From assembly GCA_014529385.2 (NCBI GenBank), contig CM043949.1:109303977-109367976 (forward strand): DNA of 64,000 nt, in the 5' to 3' direction. Positions 1 through 11,924 of this stretch are shown here, piece after piece. The stretch's first letter is position 1. Each line of letters starts with the position of its first letter. The translations under genes and the position numbers were made by a program. Origin of the DNA: Adiantum capillus-veneris. Lineage: Eukaryota > Streptophyta > Polypodiopsida > Polypodiales > Pteridaceae. Below the pieces are notes generated by a model that was given only the letters and a program-made list of their open reading frames with translations, was not told the origin of the DNA and searched no databases.

Positions 1-282
1 AATGTAAGAAGGCTTTGTATGGGTTGAAGCAATCTCCTCGTGCTTGGTATGAGAAAGCTGACACTCATTTTGTCAAATAAGGCTTTCGTAACAGTCCAAT
101 AGAAAGGACATTATATGTAAAGCGTGAGGATCATGTATTTCTCATTGTGGTTCTTTATGTCGATGATTTGCTGATCACTGGACCAAATGAGAGACATATT
201 GCTGAATTTAAGGCTCATTTGAATGCTACTTTCAAGATAAAAGACTTTGGGCTGTTGCATCATTACTTGGGTAGACAGTTTA
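1..282 (+). pseudogene. C1 reverse transcriptase fragment
   Basis: Translation in the plus strand gives the copia RVT_2 signature KKALYGLKQSPRAWYEK near 5-60 and the YVDD catalytic box near 151-165 (LYVDDLLITG). This is the reverse transcriptase core of copia polyprotein. It ends at the boundary of the inserted G1 element. Retroelement fossil, not a host gene. Confidence 0.9.
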
Positions 283-1887
283 TGTAATGGAATTGGCCTA
301 TTTAATTTTAGAGTAGCGGAAATTAATGAGAGTACTTTTGAGAAATGAATTTGTGAGCATAGCGGGTGAACATAATTGAAGATAGCAACATAATCATAGC
401 AATTAGTTAACTTGGCATGAACAATACTTTTGCAAGAGAGATAATTTAGAGAACATGACAATACTTGAGGACCGGATTTATGTGGAGCCGGTCCCCCCTC
501 CAATAGGCATTTGTATTATGATTTCTCCCATTAAGAGAGACTTGTTACAATACAATCTTTGTGTTCCTTGTGACCTAGGTGATGCAATGAATATGGAAAT
601 CTTCATGTATCACAAACATAACATAAACTGAAGAAAGCTTTAACTATCTCAAGCCTCAGTCCCAAGACCTCAAACACCTTCGAAGGTGGAGAGAGCTAGC
701 AGGGAATGAGGGTAGGGAAGAGGAAGAAGAAACATTTCGTATGAGAAAGAATTAGTTCTTCACTTATCATAACTCTTGTTGCTAGCATACATAATAGCAT
801 AGTAATGAAGAAGAAGGAGATGGAAAGCTTAAGCATTGAAGCATGGCTCTTGGTTGGATTTGCACTCCATATCCAAGAGTGTTGGTGTAGGCTCTCAACC
901 TCTACTTGCTTGGAGAAGGAGAGGGAGCTCTTGCACTTTGCATAGCACACAATGAGAGTGTTTGTGAGTATGTGTGGGTGAGTATACCCCCTAAGCAACC
1001 CCCTAGTTGCTTGGGTCGACCCCCCCTTGTAGCTCATGCTTGAAGCTCATTGGACCCCTCCAGGCCTAGCCAATCATAAACAGGAGGCATTACAAGCAGC
1101 AAGGGTAGCCTTGAGACAAGTGTCCCCCTTTCCCCTTTTGAGAGGGAGGGCTAGATAAATGCTAAATCAATTAATTAAATCTCCTAAATTATCATTGGAC
1201 CCCTTGGGTGGCCAACCAATAGGCTTCAGGCACACCGTGAGTGCAACATGAGGAGGAACTTGACAAGTGTCCCTTTTGCTTTCTTTGTACCATGCATGCC
1301 TTGTGTGAGTGTGTGGGTGTTCTCTCTCATCCCCCCTCATGTAGGGCCCGCCCCCTCTTTGTAGGGATTGAATATTTGAGTTTTTGACACCTCAAGCCCC
1401 TCATGTATAGGCCCAGTTTCCACCACAAGCTTGGCTCTTAAGCACTTTAAGCTTGGGCTGAGTTCTCACCTAAAGTGCAACCCTAACATCTCAAGCATGT
1501 CAAGCACCTCAAGTACCTCAAGCATCTCAAGCACCTCAGTCATCAAGCACCTCAAGCACCTTAGTCATCAAGCATGACAAGCACCTCAAGCTGGGTCAGG
1601 TTCCCGCACCTCAAGCTCAGCCCTAGCTTACCTAAGGTCAAAGGACTTTTACACACATTATTGGAGGTCTTCAATGAAGCTAACCCTAAGGTCTTATGAT
1701 CCATTTGTTAGCCTTGCTCTTTGATAGACCATCTCTCATTTGGGCCCCTTTACCATTGGCCCCGTGTTGAGATAGATCTATAAGCACATGTCTATATCTT
1801 AACACTTGTTCCCGTACATTAAGTGATCAATTTAATATGAGAAAATAATTTGGATTGGTTAGATATTAGATATTAGATTTTATGACA
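283..1887 (-). repeat. G1 3' LTR
   Basis: 1605-bp LTR starting TGTAATGG and ending TTATGACA on the plus strand, aligned end to end with 7434-9004. It contains a GGACCGG...CCGGTCC hairpin at 469-494, paired ATTGG...CCAAT modules near 1050-1230, and a minisatellite of CTCAAGCAC-type words near 1495-1620. Confidence 0.95.
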
Positions 1888-2251
1888 TTACCTCTCTCTT
1901 GAAAGCATAGTCGTCCTCGACTATGAGGTAGAAGAGATAAAGCCTTAGTCATTAGTCAATTTTACTTAGCGGGTAGAGGATCCCTTTTTACCCTACGACA
2001 TCTTTCCAAGATGGATGACTAATCCATTTGGTGCTTGGGAGACATAGCTTCCGCAAGCATGTATGCTCTTTAGTCCATTTCATTCTCCCAAAGTAGAGTG
2101 ACAAATTCTACTTGGTGTTTGAGAGACGTCGTCATTACAAACATGATTCTAAGCATGTATACTAGTTAAATTTCTGCACAATTAAAAAGAGGACTAGTCT
2201 AATAAGACAAAAACATGAGTCATTTAAAAGAAATTTGTACATTTGCTTACT
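1888..2251 (-). other. G1 3' untranslated region, polypurine tract and hairpin
   Basis: Non-coding stretch between the end of the chromodomain-like coding region and the 3' LTR. On the minus strand the purine tract AAGAGAGAGG (about 1890-1900) sits next to the LTR. Just upstream in the element sense is a perfect 8-bp hairpin, CATAGTCG/CGACTATG with a 4-base loop, at 1906-1925. The same hairpin recurs beside the polypurine tract of G2, G4 and G5. Confidence 0.75.
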
Positions 2252-5200
2252 CTAATGTAGCATTGTAAGCATTGCAAGGTTCATACTATCCTTAAGCTGT
2301 ATTCCTTGCATCCATCTAGCATCTTCAAAAGGATAATTTTTGAACTTAATAAGATATCGTCGGATAATCTTACCATGTCGTAGTACCTTGTCTTCATGCC
2401 AAAGGATAGCTTCAGGTTGTAGCACCTCTTCTTGGTCTTCAACTTCGGGAGGGTCTTCAATAATTGGTTCAGTTGGTGGCTCTCCTTTGTAGGGCTTAAG
2501 TAGGCTTACATGAAAGGCATTGTGTATGAGCCAATGGTTGGGCAACATGAGTTGATAAGCCGTCTCATTGATGGGCTTCAAGATTTGGAAAGGACCATAG
2601 TATCTTTTTGCTAGTTTAGCATAATACTTTTGTTGGCCCGCAGGATTTTTGCCCGTCGTTTTCCTTAATCGAGCCTTAGGAAACTTGAGTAAGACCCGAT
2701 CATTTTCTTTGAACATTAAGGCTCTTCTGTGCTTATCAGTAGCAGTTTTTTGCCTTTGTTGAGAGATGGATATAGCCTCCTTAATCTTTTGAAAATATTC
2801 TTGTAGGTCACGGCTATACTCATCGGTGGCGAAGATCTTCCCATGTACTTTGAGTAGCAAGGGACTTTTAGGTCTTCTCTCAATGATCTCAAAAGGTGCT
2901 TTTCCCGTAGAAGTATGTACTGTATTATTGTAGGCATACTCTACAAGAGGTAAGTACTTTTTCCATTGTGAGAGTTGATCTACTTCGGTAACATAAGTCT
3001 TGAGTAGATCGAGTATCGTAAGATTGGCTATCTCACTTTGGCCATCCATTTGTGGGTGATAGGCCGAAGAGAAATTCAATCTTGTTCCTAGATTTTCAAG
3101 GAGACCTTTCTATAAATTACTGGTCATTCTAGGATCTCTATCTAACACGATGGATGTGAGTAATCCATAGTGCTTGAAAATCTGAGATATGAAGAGAGTT
3201 GCCATTTGATGTGCCTTAATAGTCTTTTTGACAGGAATAAAATGTGCTTGCTTGCTAAACCTGTCGACTATTATCCATATTCCTGTATTCCCATGGATAT
3301 ACTTGGGTAATCCAAAGATGAAATCCATGGATATACTCTCCCATGGTGAATTTGGGATAGCAATGGCTGGAGTAATCCACGTTGCTTCCCTCTATCATAC
3401 TTAGTCTTTTGGCATACTACACATTTTGAAACATACTCTTGTATGTCCACTTTCATGGTAGGCCAATAGAAGTACGTCTCTACTCCTTAGAGAGTAGGTT
3501 GAATACCTCTATGCCCCGCATATGGAGGAGCATGGGATTCATACATAACTTTCTCACGAAGGGAATGGGTAACACATAGCCTATTGCCGTGGAGAAGATA
3601 ACCATCCTGAAAGGTGAATGGTTCCTCTTTCTTCCCCAAAGCAAGGGCGGACATTATGTCTCTAAAGTCAGGGTCAGTAGCATACTCATCTATCATAGAG
3701 GATAGATCATTGTGAGTAGCTATAGACATCGCATTAAATTTTGGTCTTCGTGAAAGTGCATTGGCCACTTGATTGTGCTTACCAGCTATGTGAGCAATAT
3801 GGAAATTAAATTGCGAAAGAAAATTTTCCCACCTCATTTGTTTGTCGGAAATCTTGGTTTGCGTCATGAAATACTTGAGACTTTGGTGGTCAGTTCGTAG
3901 GATAAATGGAGTCCCCAATAGGTAGTGCTTCCATGTGTCTAGGGCATGTAGAACAGCTAAAAGCTCTTTCTCATAAATGCCCAAGACTCGTTCATCCGTA
4001 TTCAGCCTTCGACTCTCATATGCTATGGCATGCCCTTCTTGAAGCAAAACTGCTCCAAGGCAATCACCACAAGCATCACATTGGAACTCAAATGGCTTTG
4101 AGAGATCCGGAAGCACGAGAACTGGTTGGGAAGTAAGCTTCTCTTTGAGCTTATCAAAAGCATTTTGATCCCTTAGCAGTCCATACATACTTAACGTTCT
4201 TCTTAGTTAAGTCATGTAGTGGTCCTGCTACTTGAGAGAATTTTTCTATGAAGCATCTATAGTATGTGCACATACCAATAAAGCTTCTTAGATCATGTAT
4301 ATTTCTTGGGTAAGGCCATGATTTTATTACCTCTAACTTTGATGGATCCATACGGATACCATCGTGAGAGATAATATGACCTAGGTATTGAATCTCTTGA
4401 AGGAAGAATTCACTTTTCTTTTGGTTGAGAAAAAGGTTGTTCTCCCTCAATGCTTGAAAAATCACTTGGAGATGTTACTTATGTTCCTCCACAGACTTGG
4501 AGTAGATGATGATATCATCAAAGAACACTCCAGTGAATTTGCGGTATGGTCTAAAAATTTTCTCCATCAGACGATTGAACGTAGCTGGTGCATTAGTCAA
4601 GCCAAAAGGCATGACTAGATATTCATAAAGACCAAACGTTGTGCGAAACGCGGTCTTTAAGATATCTTCATCCACTATCCTTATTTGATGATAGCCACTC
4701 TTAAGGTCAATCCTACTGAAGTAGGTAGAGCCTTGTAGCTTATCAAATAGATCTTCTACCCGAGACACGGGAAATCTGTTTTTGATAGTGATATGGTTTA
4801 GTGCTCGATAGTCCACACCATACGGTATGTACCATCTTTCTTTTGCACTAAAAGGACCGGAGAACAAAAGGGAGAGGAACTAAGCCTCACCATCCCTTTG
4901 TCTACCAATTCCTGTACTTGCCTCATGATCTCCTCTTGTTGAGCTTGTGAGACTCGATAAGGAGGTTTGTTAGGTGGTGAGCTTCCTGGAAGGAGCTCAA
5001 TGCCATGGTCATCATCCCCTCGTGTTGGAGGTAAGTCCATAGGGATATCATCAATGAACACATCTTGGATTCCTTTTAGAAAATTAGACAAGTCTAACTC
5101 TTCTTGATTCCTACCATTTACATTTGATGAAACATTAGTATCTTTTAGAGAATCTTTGACTAAAATCATATACGCAGAAACTGATCTCTTCATTGACTTA

Positions 5201-6990
5201 TCAAAAGCAAGAGGATTTACAAGTGGAAGAGTGCCACCACGCTCACTAACATCTATATACATGTTCTTTCCCCTGTAGGTGAAGTAGATTCTCCTTTCAG
5301 GAAACTTCATGTTGGCAGCCATGCGATCAAACCATGGCGCCCCTAGGATGGCATCCTCATGCTGGAGAGGAGAGATGAAGAAGTCTTCTTTGTCGACATA
5401 GCTTTGGACATGAAGCCTCAACTTCGCAATCAAGGGAGTAACAGAGGCTTGTTGTACCTTGAAAGCTGCGTCAGCCATTACCATATCTCCCATCTCAAAA
5501 GCTTGAATGCCCAACTTGGTGGCCAACTCCATTGATATGAAGTTCAGAGTAGAGCCAGGGTCAAACAAGATGAAGGCATCATGCTCTCTTACCTTTCCCC
5601 AAGCATAGGAAAGCGATGATCCTTTGCAATGAGCATCCTCATTTGGAGCTTCGATGGTGGAAGCCCTAGGAGTCTCATTGCGAGTATTCTTCTTGGGGCA
5701 AGAACGATAGCCACGTCCTTACTCCCCACACTTGAAACACTTATGGTCCTTGCAAACAGCTTCAAGCTCTTCAGGAGAGAGTTTGTTTTTACCTTTGTAA
5801 ACTCCCTTCTCCTTGGACCGATTGTTGTTGTTGTTGGAAGTGACTTGGGAAGTATTTTGAACATTGGTTTTCCCCTTTGCATCATTTTTGTCTTTGTTTT
5901 CCATGGGCTTGACATTACGTCTAGCCCCTTGATGGAAATTGATGCGTGAAGCAACCATGGTGTGATGGATTACTTTGCTAATAGTACCAGGCCATTGAGA
6001 GTTGATGTATTCGGCCATCTCTTCAGGTAATCCTGCACAGAATTGTTGCCTTTGCTCGGCAAAGTCTATCTTTTGAAAGACAGTAGCCTTGAGATGTAAA
6101 ACTTGTCTATGTACTTGTGGATAGACTCATGAGGGAGAAGCTTCAAGCTGTGCCATTCAGTAAGCAGTTTGTATTTTGCATCGCTGGCAAGGAATTGCTT
6201 CATGATGGAAACTCGTAGAGTTTTCCATGTCTTTGGGGCTTTATCGTTGCCACAAAGGCTAGCCCACCATTGACGAGCTGATTGTTGGAAGTGCATAGCT
6301 ACATGGCGTAGCTTAGAGGACTCTATGAAGCCCTCGTCTCCAAAGGCCGCATCAAATTGCTGGATGAAGGCCAACACTTTGTCGGTAGCACCAAAGGTGC
6401 CATCATAGGTGAGAAAAGAGATACTCTTTCCTCCCTCCTTGAACTTCTTTAGCTTTTGTGACCTTCACCATGCAGGAAATGATTTGCGATGTCCTCCCCT
6501 CTTGTATTCTCTAGGAGAATAGCCATAACTCTCGTCGGAAGAGGAAGAAGGTGAAGAAGAAGGAGAAGGCGGTGACCTCTTCCTAGCCCTTTTCTTCCTT
6601 TGTTTCCTCTCTTGCCTTTCAGAGTGATGATGAGAAGGACTATGTGTTGATCTTTTCCTCTTGGGAGGAGTGGGCAATCGTCTAGACCGCCATCTTCGTG
6701 GAGCCACATCTTCAGAGGAACTTAAACTTTCATTGCTTTCTTGCTCTTTGGATTCCTCCTCTCGCGCGAATGGGGAGAGTCTTCTTTTGGGTGTCTCTTC
6801 AAGAGGCCTCCTAAGCTCTCTCTCCTCTTGGAGAGGAAGGAAAATTCCATAAGCACGAAGTTGTTGAGTAACTTCGGCTTGCAAAGCAGGGTTGCCCATA
6901 GCTTGCTACAACCTAGTGACGAGGTAATTCACAAACATGGGAGCATCATCATTAGCACCTTCATGTGCAAAATCAAAGCTATCAATGTTC
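2252..6990 (-). pseudogene. G1 gag-pol coding region (broken)
   Basis: Read on the minus strand, the domains in order are: an N-terminal Gag segment rich in Arg-Ser and Lys-Arg (about 6900-6450); a retrotransposon Gag domain (about 6380-6070); a CCHC knuckle beginning CFKCGE (about 5750-5700); an aspartic protease with DPGSTLNFIS (near 5560); reverse transcriptase with the FDDIIIYS catalytic box (near 4510); RNase H (about 4100-3750); integrase zinc-binding and core domains (about 3530-2900); and a chromodomain-like C terminus (about 2400-2280). This is the polyprotein order of Ty3/gypsy chromoviruses. Several breaks; not expected to be functional. The leader between the primer site and gag (about 6991-7420) has no other feature. 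Confidence 0.9.
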
Positions 6991-7420
6991 ATTCTACTCT
7001 CTTGATTATTGTCAACCATGTTAACAAAATTTATGTATGTACTTAGTGTATGCTTTGGCAATTCAAAACCTTAGTTTCCACTCCTCTTAGCCTTTGAAAA
7101 TCGGCTCTTAAGTATCTACACCCACGGCTCGAAGTGGTTAATTATAGAGAGTAGAGGAGTAGGTCTAACATAGCAGAGTTGCCGAGGGCTAGCTCCTTTT
7201 GGACTTCTTATGGCTCAATAATGGTAAAGCCGTAGGTAAGTCTAAAAAGACTCCATTATTAAGTCCAAAGCTCCCGAGGTGTGCACCAACCCCCACATAG
7301 TGGGTTCAACAAAACTGATAATAAATCCCAGTTCCACTTACCCGAATATAGTTAACAACATCAACAATTTATAGGCTACTTAAGGACCTCTCTTCTTAAG
7401 CAAGAAAAGAGAAACCAAAT

Positions 7421-7432
7421 GCTCTGATACCA
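7421..7432 (-). other. G1 primer-binding site (initiator-Met tRNA)
   Basis: On the minus strand this reads TGGTATCAGAGC, complementary to the 3' end of plant initiator-Met tRNA. It lies one base from the 5' LTR, as expected for priming of minus-strand DNA. Confidence 0.9.
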
Positions 7433-7433
7433 A

Positions 7434-9004
7434 TGTAATGAAATTGGCCTATTTAATTTGAGACTAGCGGAAATTAATGACAGTACTTGAGAAATGACTT
7501 TGTGAGCATAGCGGGTGAACATAATTGAAGATAGCAACAGAATCATAGCAATTAGTTAACTTGGCATGAAAAATACTTTTGCAAGAGAGAGAATTTAGAG
7601 AACATGACAACAGTTGAGGAACGGATTTATGTGGAGCCGGTCCCCCCTCTAATAGGCATTTGTATTATGATTTCTCCCATTAAGAGAGACTTGTTACAAT
7701 ACAATCTTTGTATTCCTTGTGACCTCGGTGATGCAATGAAGATGGAAAGCTTCATGCATCACAAACATAACATAAACTTGAAGAAATATTTAACTATCCC
7801 AAGCCTCAGTCCCAAGACCTCAAACACCTTCGAAGGTGGAGAGAGCTAGCAGGGAATGAGGGTAGGGAAGAGGAAGAAGAAACATTTCGTAGGAGAAAGA
7901 ATTAGTTCCTCACTTATCATAACTCTTGTTGCTAGCATACATAATAGAATAGTAATGAAGAAGAAGGAGATGGAAAGCTTAAGCATTGCAGAATGGCTCT
8001 TGGTTGGATTTGCACTCCATATCCAAGAGTGTTGGTGTAGGCTCTCAACCTCTACTTGCTTGGAGAAGGAGAGGGAGCTCTTGCACTTTGCATAGCACAC
8101 AGTGAGAGTGTTTGTGAGTGTGTGTGGTTGAGTATACCCCCTAAGCAACCCCCTAGCTTGCTTGGGTTGACCCCCCCTTGTAGCTCATGCTTGAAGCTCA
8201 TTGGACCCCTCCAGGCCTAGCCAATCATAAACAGGAGGCATTACAAGCAGCAAGGGTAGCCTTGAGACAAGTGTCCCCCTTTCCCCTTTGAGAGAGATGG
8301 CTAGATAAATGCTAAATCAATTAATTAAATCTCCTAAATTATCATTGGACCCCTTGGGTGGCCAACCAATAGGCTTCAGGCACACCATGAGGGCAACATG
8401 AGGAGGAACTTGACAAGTGTCCCTTTTGCTTTCTTTGTACCATGCATGCCTTGTGTGAGTGTGTGGGTGTTCTCTCTCATCCCCCCTCATGTAGGGCCCG
8501 CCCCCTCCTCGTAGGGATTGAATATTTGAATTTTTCACACCTCAAGCCCCTCATGCATAGGACCAGTTCCCACCACAAGCTTGGCTCTTAAGCACTTAAG
8601 CTTGGGCTGAGTTCTCACCTCAAGTGCAGCCCTAGCATCCCAAGCATGTCAAGCACCTCAAGCATCTCAATCATTAAGCACCTCAAGCACCTCAATCATC
8701 AAGCACCTTAGTCATCAAGCATGACAAACAGGACACGCACCTCGAGCTAGGACTTTTACACACATTATTGGAGGTCTTCAAAGAAGCTAACCCTAAGGTC
8801 TTATGCTCCATTTGTTAGCCTTGCTCTTTGATAGACCATCTCTCATTTGGGCCCCTTTACCATTGGCCCCGTGTTGAGATAGATCTATAAGCACATGTCT
8901 ATATCTTAACACTTGTTCCGGTTTATTCTCCCACATTAAGTAATTAGTTTAATATGAAAAACTCATTCAGGTTGGTTAGATATTAGATATTAGATTTTAT
9001 GACA
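7434..9004 (-). repeat. G1 5' LTR
   Basis: 1571-bp LTR matching 283-1887. The length difference lies partly in the internal CTCAAGCAC-type minisatellite (about 8640-8730). Followed on the right by the GTTTA target duplicate. Confidence 0.95.
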
Positions 9005-9837
9005 GTTTAAGAAGTGTGATGGTGGTATTGCCTTGTGTCAAAAAATTTACATAGAGACATTGCTATGTAAGTTTGGACTTGAGGATTGAAACCTATTGCC
9101 ACTCCCATGGAAACAGGTTTGAAGTTGAGTTTACATGATGCTGGCGATCCTGCTGATGTCACTCTTTATCAAACTGCTGTTGGCTGCCTCATTTATGTAT
9201 GCAACACGAGGCTGGATATTTAGTTTGCAGTCTCATAGGTCAGCAGATTTATGCATAGCCCAGGGTCTAAGCATTGGCAGGCTGTCAAGAGGATTTTTCG
9301 CTACCTTAGTGGCACGTTACATCTTGGCTTGTTTTATCCCAAGAGGGATCATTGCTGCCAGACTTACATGCTTTTTCAGACTCAGATTGGGCTGGTTGAT
9401 TTGACACGCGAGTGTCCACAAGTGGTTTCTGTTTCATGCTTGGCAGTTCATGTATATCATGGTTGAGCAAGAAGCAACCTACTGTGTCCACTTCGAGTTG
9501 TGAGGCTGAGTACAGGGTAGTCTTCATAGCTACGGTTGAGTGTGTATGGCTTAGACGCCTTATGGATGATTTGAGTGTTGGACAAGACACTGCCAACACT
9601 ATCTACACTGACAGTCAGAGCACGTTGGCAATTGCGAGGAACCCAGTTTTTCATGCTCGCACAAAGCACATTGAGGGGCATTACCACTATGTCAGGGAGA
9701 GGCTCTCAGCAGGAGAGATTAGCTTCGCTTATGTGCCAACACAGGACAACCTTGCAGATCTTTTCACAAAGGCACTATCTCGTGAGAAGCTTGAAGATTT
9801 CCGCAAAGCTTTGGGCTTACTCCCCTTTGTGGACTGA
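9005..9837 (+). pseudogene. C1 reverse transcriptase end and RNase H
   Basis: Continuation of C1 beyond the inserted gypsy element. It carries the copia C-terminal reverse transcriptase and RNase H signatures: HSPGSKHWQAVKRIFRYLSGT near 9250-9315, [20 protein letters not shown] near 9450-9515, [12 protein letters not shown] near 9660-9700 and the closing LADLFTKAL near 9750-9780. The polyprotein ends at 9837 with LLPFVD. Broken copy. Confidence 0.9.
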
Positions 9838-9912
9838 TCATGTCCTCAGGGCACGGCACTTCCCTTTACTCATGTGCCAGCTCTCGTTCACCGCATCACT
9901 CCAGGGGGAATT

Positions 9913-10138
9913 TGTTACCATATACATGTGGTAGTGATGTGTGTGAACACACTAGGACCGTCAGGGCATTTTTTTCCTCTTTAGGAGGTTTTTTCCCGCG
10001 AGCATTGTATATACGCCTATCACTCTAGGGCTATCTATCTTTCCATTGCATACTAAGTAACACACTCTCTATTGTGTGCCTTGATCTTCCTTCGTCTCTC
10101 CAAGCTGTGTGCGTTTCTCTGCAACCCTAATTCCAACA
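9913..10138 (+). repeat. C1 3' LTR
   Basis: 226-bp copia LTR, TGTTACC...TTCCAACA, preceded by a G-rich purine tract (about 9903-9910). It aligns with the LTR at 11699-11924 and, reversed, with those at 41755-41985 and 51580-51807. Confidence 0.85.
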
Positions 10139-11621
10139 TACTCGTCCTCGTTCAGGTTCTCACCATGCATCTTACGCATCAAAATGTTATGCTTTGGCTA
10201 TTTCTAGTTTATATGATGTGGAGGAACCTCTTTATTTTGATGAAGCACATAATTTTGAAAAATTGGTGGCTGCCATGCAATTAGAATATGATGCACTTAT
10301 AGAAAATCACACATGGAATTTATGTGATTTTCCTCTTGGCAAAAGGGCATTGGTACACGAAGTGGATTCACAAGTTGAAACGTAAGTGGATGGTGAGATT
10401 GCTCACTACAGGGATCGACTTGTTGTAAAAGGTTATGCATAGCAAAAAAGCATAGATTATGAAGAGACATTTTCTCCCACTTGTCTATACTATTGTTGGT
10501 TTTTTGTGTTCATTGGCATCTCATTTTGGATGGGATGTACATCAATCATACATTGTTACAGCTTTCTTGAACGGTGATATATTTGAGGAAGTTTATGTAA
10601 CGTAGCCTCACGGTTTTGTCAAAAAAGGAAAAGAACATAAAGTGTGCAAATGTAAGAAAGCTTTGTATGGGTTGAGGCAGTCTCCTCATGCTTGGTATGA
10701 GAAATTTGACACTTATTTGGTTAAACGAGGCTTTTGTAACAGTCCAATAGAAAGCAGGCTTTGTATGTAAAGCGTGAGGGTGATGTATTTCTCATCATTG
10801 ATCTATACATAGATGATTAGTTGATTACAGGTCCAAATGAGACACACATTGTTGAATTCAAAGCTGATTTGAATACTACTTTCAAGATGAAAGACTTGGG
10901 GCTTTGCATCAATATTTAAGCATACATTTTAAGCGGCAGTGTGGGTGGTATTGCCTTGTGTCTAACAAGCTATATAGAGACATTACTATGTAATTTTGGA
11001 CTTGAGGGCTACAAACCTATTGCTACTCCAATGGAAACATGTTTGCAATTGAGTCTTCATGATGCTGGTGATCCTGTTGATGTCACTCTTTATAAAAATA
11101 TTGTTAAATGCCTTATTTATGTATGCAATACAAGGCCAAATATTCAATTTGCTGCTTTTTTGGACTCAGATTGGGCTAGTTATTATTATGAACATGAGTG
11201 CCCATGTAATTTTTGTTTCCTGCTTGGTAGTTCATGCATATCATGGTTGAGTAAGAAGCAACCTACTATGGCCACTTCCAGTTCTGAAGTTGAGTACAGA
11301 GCAGTCTTCACACCTACGATTGAATGTGTATGGATCAGAGTCCTTATGGCTCATTTCGGTGTTGGACAAGACACTACCAATATCATCTACATTGATAATC
11401 AGAGCGCATTGGCAGTTGCGAGGAGCCCAGATTTCCATGATCGCACAAAGCACATTGAGGTGCAGTATCACTATGTCAGAGAGACACACTCAACAAAAGA
11501 GATTAGCTTGGCTTATGTGCCAACATATGACAACCTTGTAGATCTTTTCACAAAGGCATTGCCTCGTGAGAAGTTAATAGATTTCTACAAAGCCTTGGGT
11601 TTTCTCCCCTTTGTGGAATGA
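10139..11621 (+). pseudogene. C2 copia reverse transcriptase-RNase H region (broken)
   Basis: Homologous to the C1 and C3 polyprotein from the pre-reverse-transcriptase linker (SSLYDVEEPLYFDEA near 10200-10250) through reverse transcriptase (about 10380-11150) and RNase H (about 11150-11620, with [20 protein letters not shown] and KHIEVQYHYVRE). More diverged than C1 and broken in several places. Confidence 0.85.
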
Positions 11622-11698
11622 TCATGTCCTTAGGGCTTGGCACTTCCCAATACACTATGTGCCAACTTGTGTTCATCGCATCACTGCAAGGGGGGATT

Positions 11699-11924
11699 TG
11701 CTATCATATATGAGATAGTGATGTGTGTGAACACACTTGGGATCATCGGGGAATTTTCCCCCTCACTAGGAGGTATTTCTCTTAGTGCATTGTACATACG
11801 CCCATCATTCTAGGGCTAACTTATATTTCCATTGTGCACTAAGCATTACACTCTCTGTTGTGTTCCTTGAGCTTCTTCATCTTCTCCAAGATGTATGTGT
11901 ATCCCTGCAACCCTAATTCCAAAA
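11699..11924 (+). repeat. C2 3' LTR
   Basis: 226-bp LTR homologous to 9913-10138, preceded by a purine tract (about 11688-11696). Its end is slightly decayed (TTCCAAAA rather than TTCCAACA). Confidence 0.8.

Larger units (their letters stand above)
283..9004 (-). mobile_element. Ty3/gypsy element G1, chromodomain-bearing, with both LTRs
   Basis: A Ty3/gypsy element of about 8.7 kb transcribed on the minus strand. LTRs are 283-1887 (3' LTR) and 7434-9004 (5' LTR), both TG...CA. The target duplication GTTTA is intact (278-282, 9005-9009). The primer site complementary to initiator-Met tRNA is 7421-7432 and the polypurine tract is about 1890-1900. Domain order is Gag, zinc knuckle, protease, reverse transcriptase, RNase H, integrase and a C-terminal chromodomain-like segment. 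Gag-pol is broken in several places. LTR divergence is roughly 5% over the first 220 bp by eye, so it is of middle age. It is related to G2, G4, G5 and the solo LTR at 36213. Confidence 0.95.
1..10138 (+). mobile_element. Ty1/copia element C1 (3' part, split by a gypsy insertion)
   Basis: The 3' part of a Ty1/copia retrotransposon on the plus strand; its 5' part lies left of the window. Its pol occupies 1-282 and resumes at 9005, because gypsy element G1 (283-9004) is inserted in the reverse transcriptase region with the duplicated pentamer GTTTA on both sides (278-282 and 9005-9009). The 3' LTR is 9913-10138, preceded by a purine-rich tract. C1 belongs to the same family as C2 and C3 (226-232 bp LTRs). 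It appears to have inserted into C2, because coding sequence homologous to that family resumes immediately after its LTR. Broken beyond the insertion itself. Confidence 0.9.
10139..11924 (+). mobile_element. Ty1/copia element C2 (3' part), recipient of C1
   Basis: The 3' part of a second copia element of the C1/C3 family on the plus strand. It begins abruptly, at the base after the C1 LTR, in the linker region before reverse transcriptase; the homologous segment in C3 is near 43550. The natural reading is that C1 inserted into C2 and that the rest of C2 lies left of the window beyond C1. The 3' LTR is 11699-11924. Coding sequence is broken. Confidence 0.8.

Noticed and set aside
1495-1620. 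CRISPR-like spaced repeats (CAAGCACCTCAAGCACCT words)
   Set aside because: Irregular minisatellite inside a retrotransposon LTR in plant DNA; no constant repeat-spacer geometry.
10139-10143. TACTC as the confirmed C1 target duplication
   Set aside because: The matching left copy would lie outside the window, so it cannot be confirmed here.
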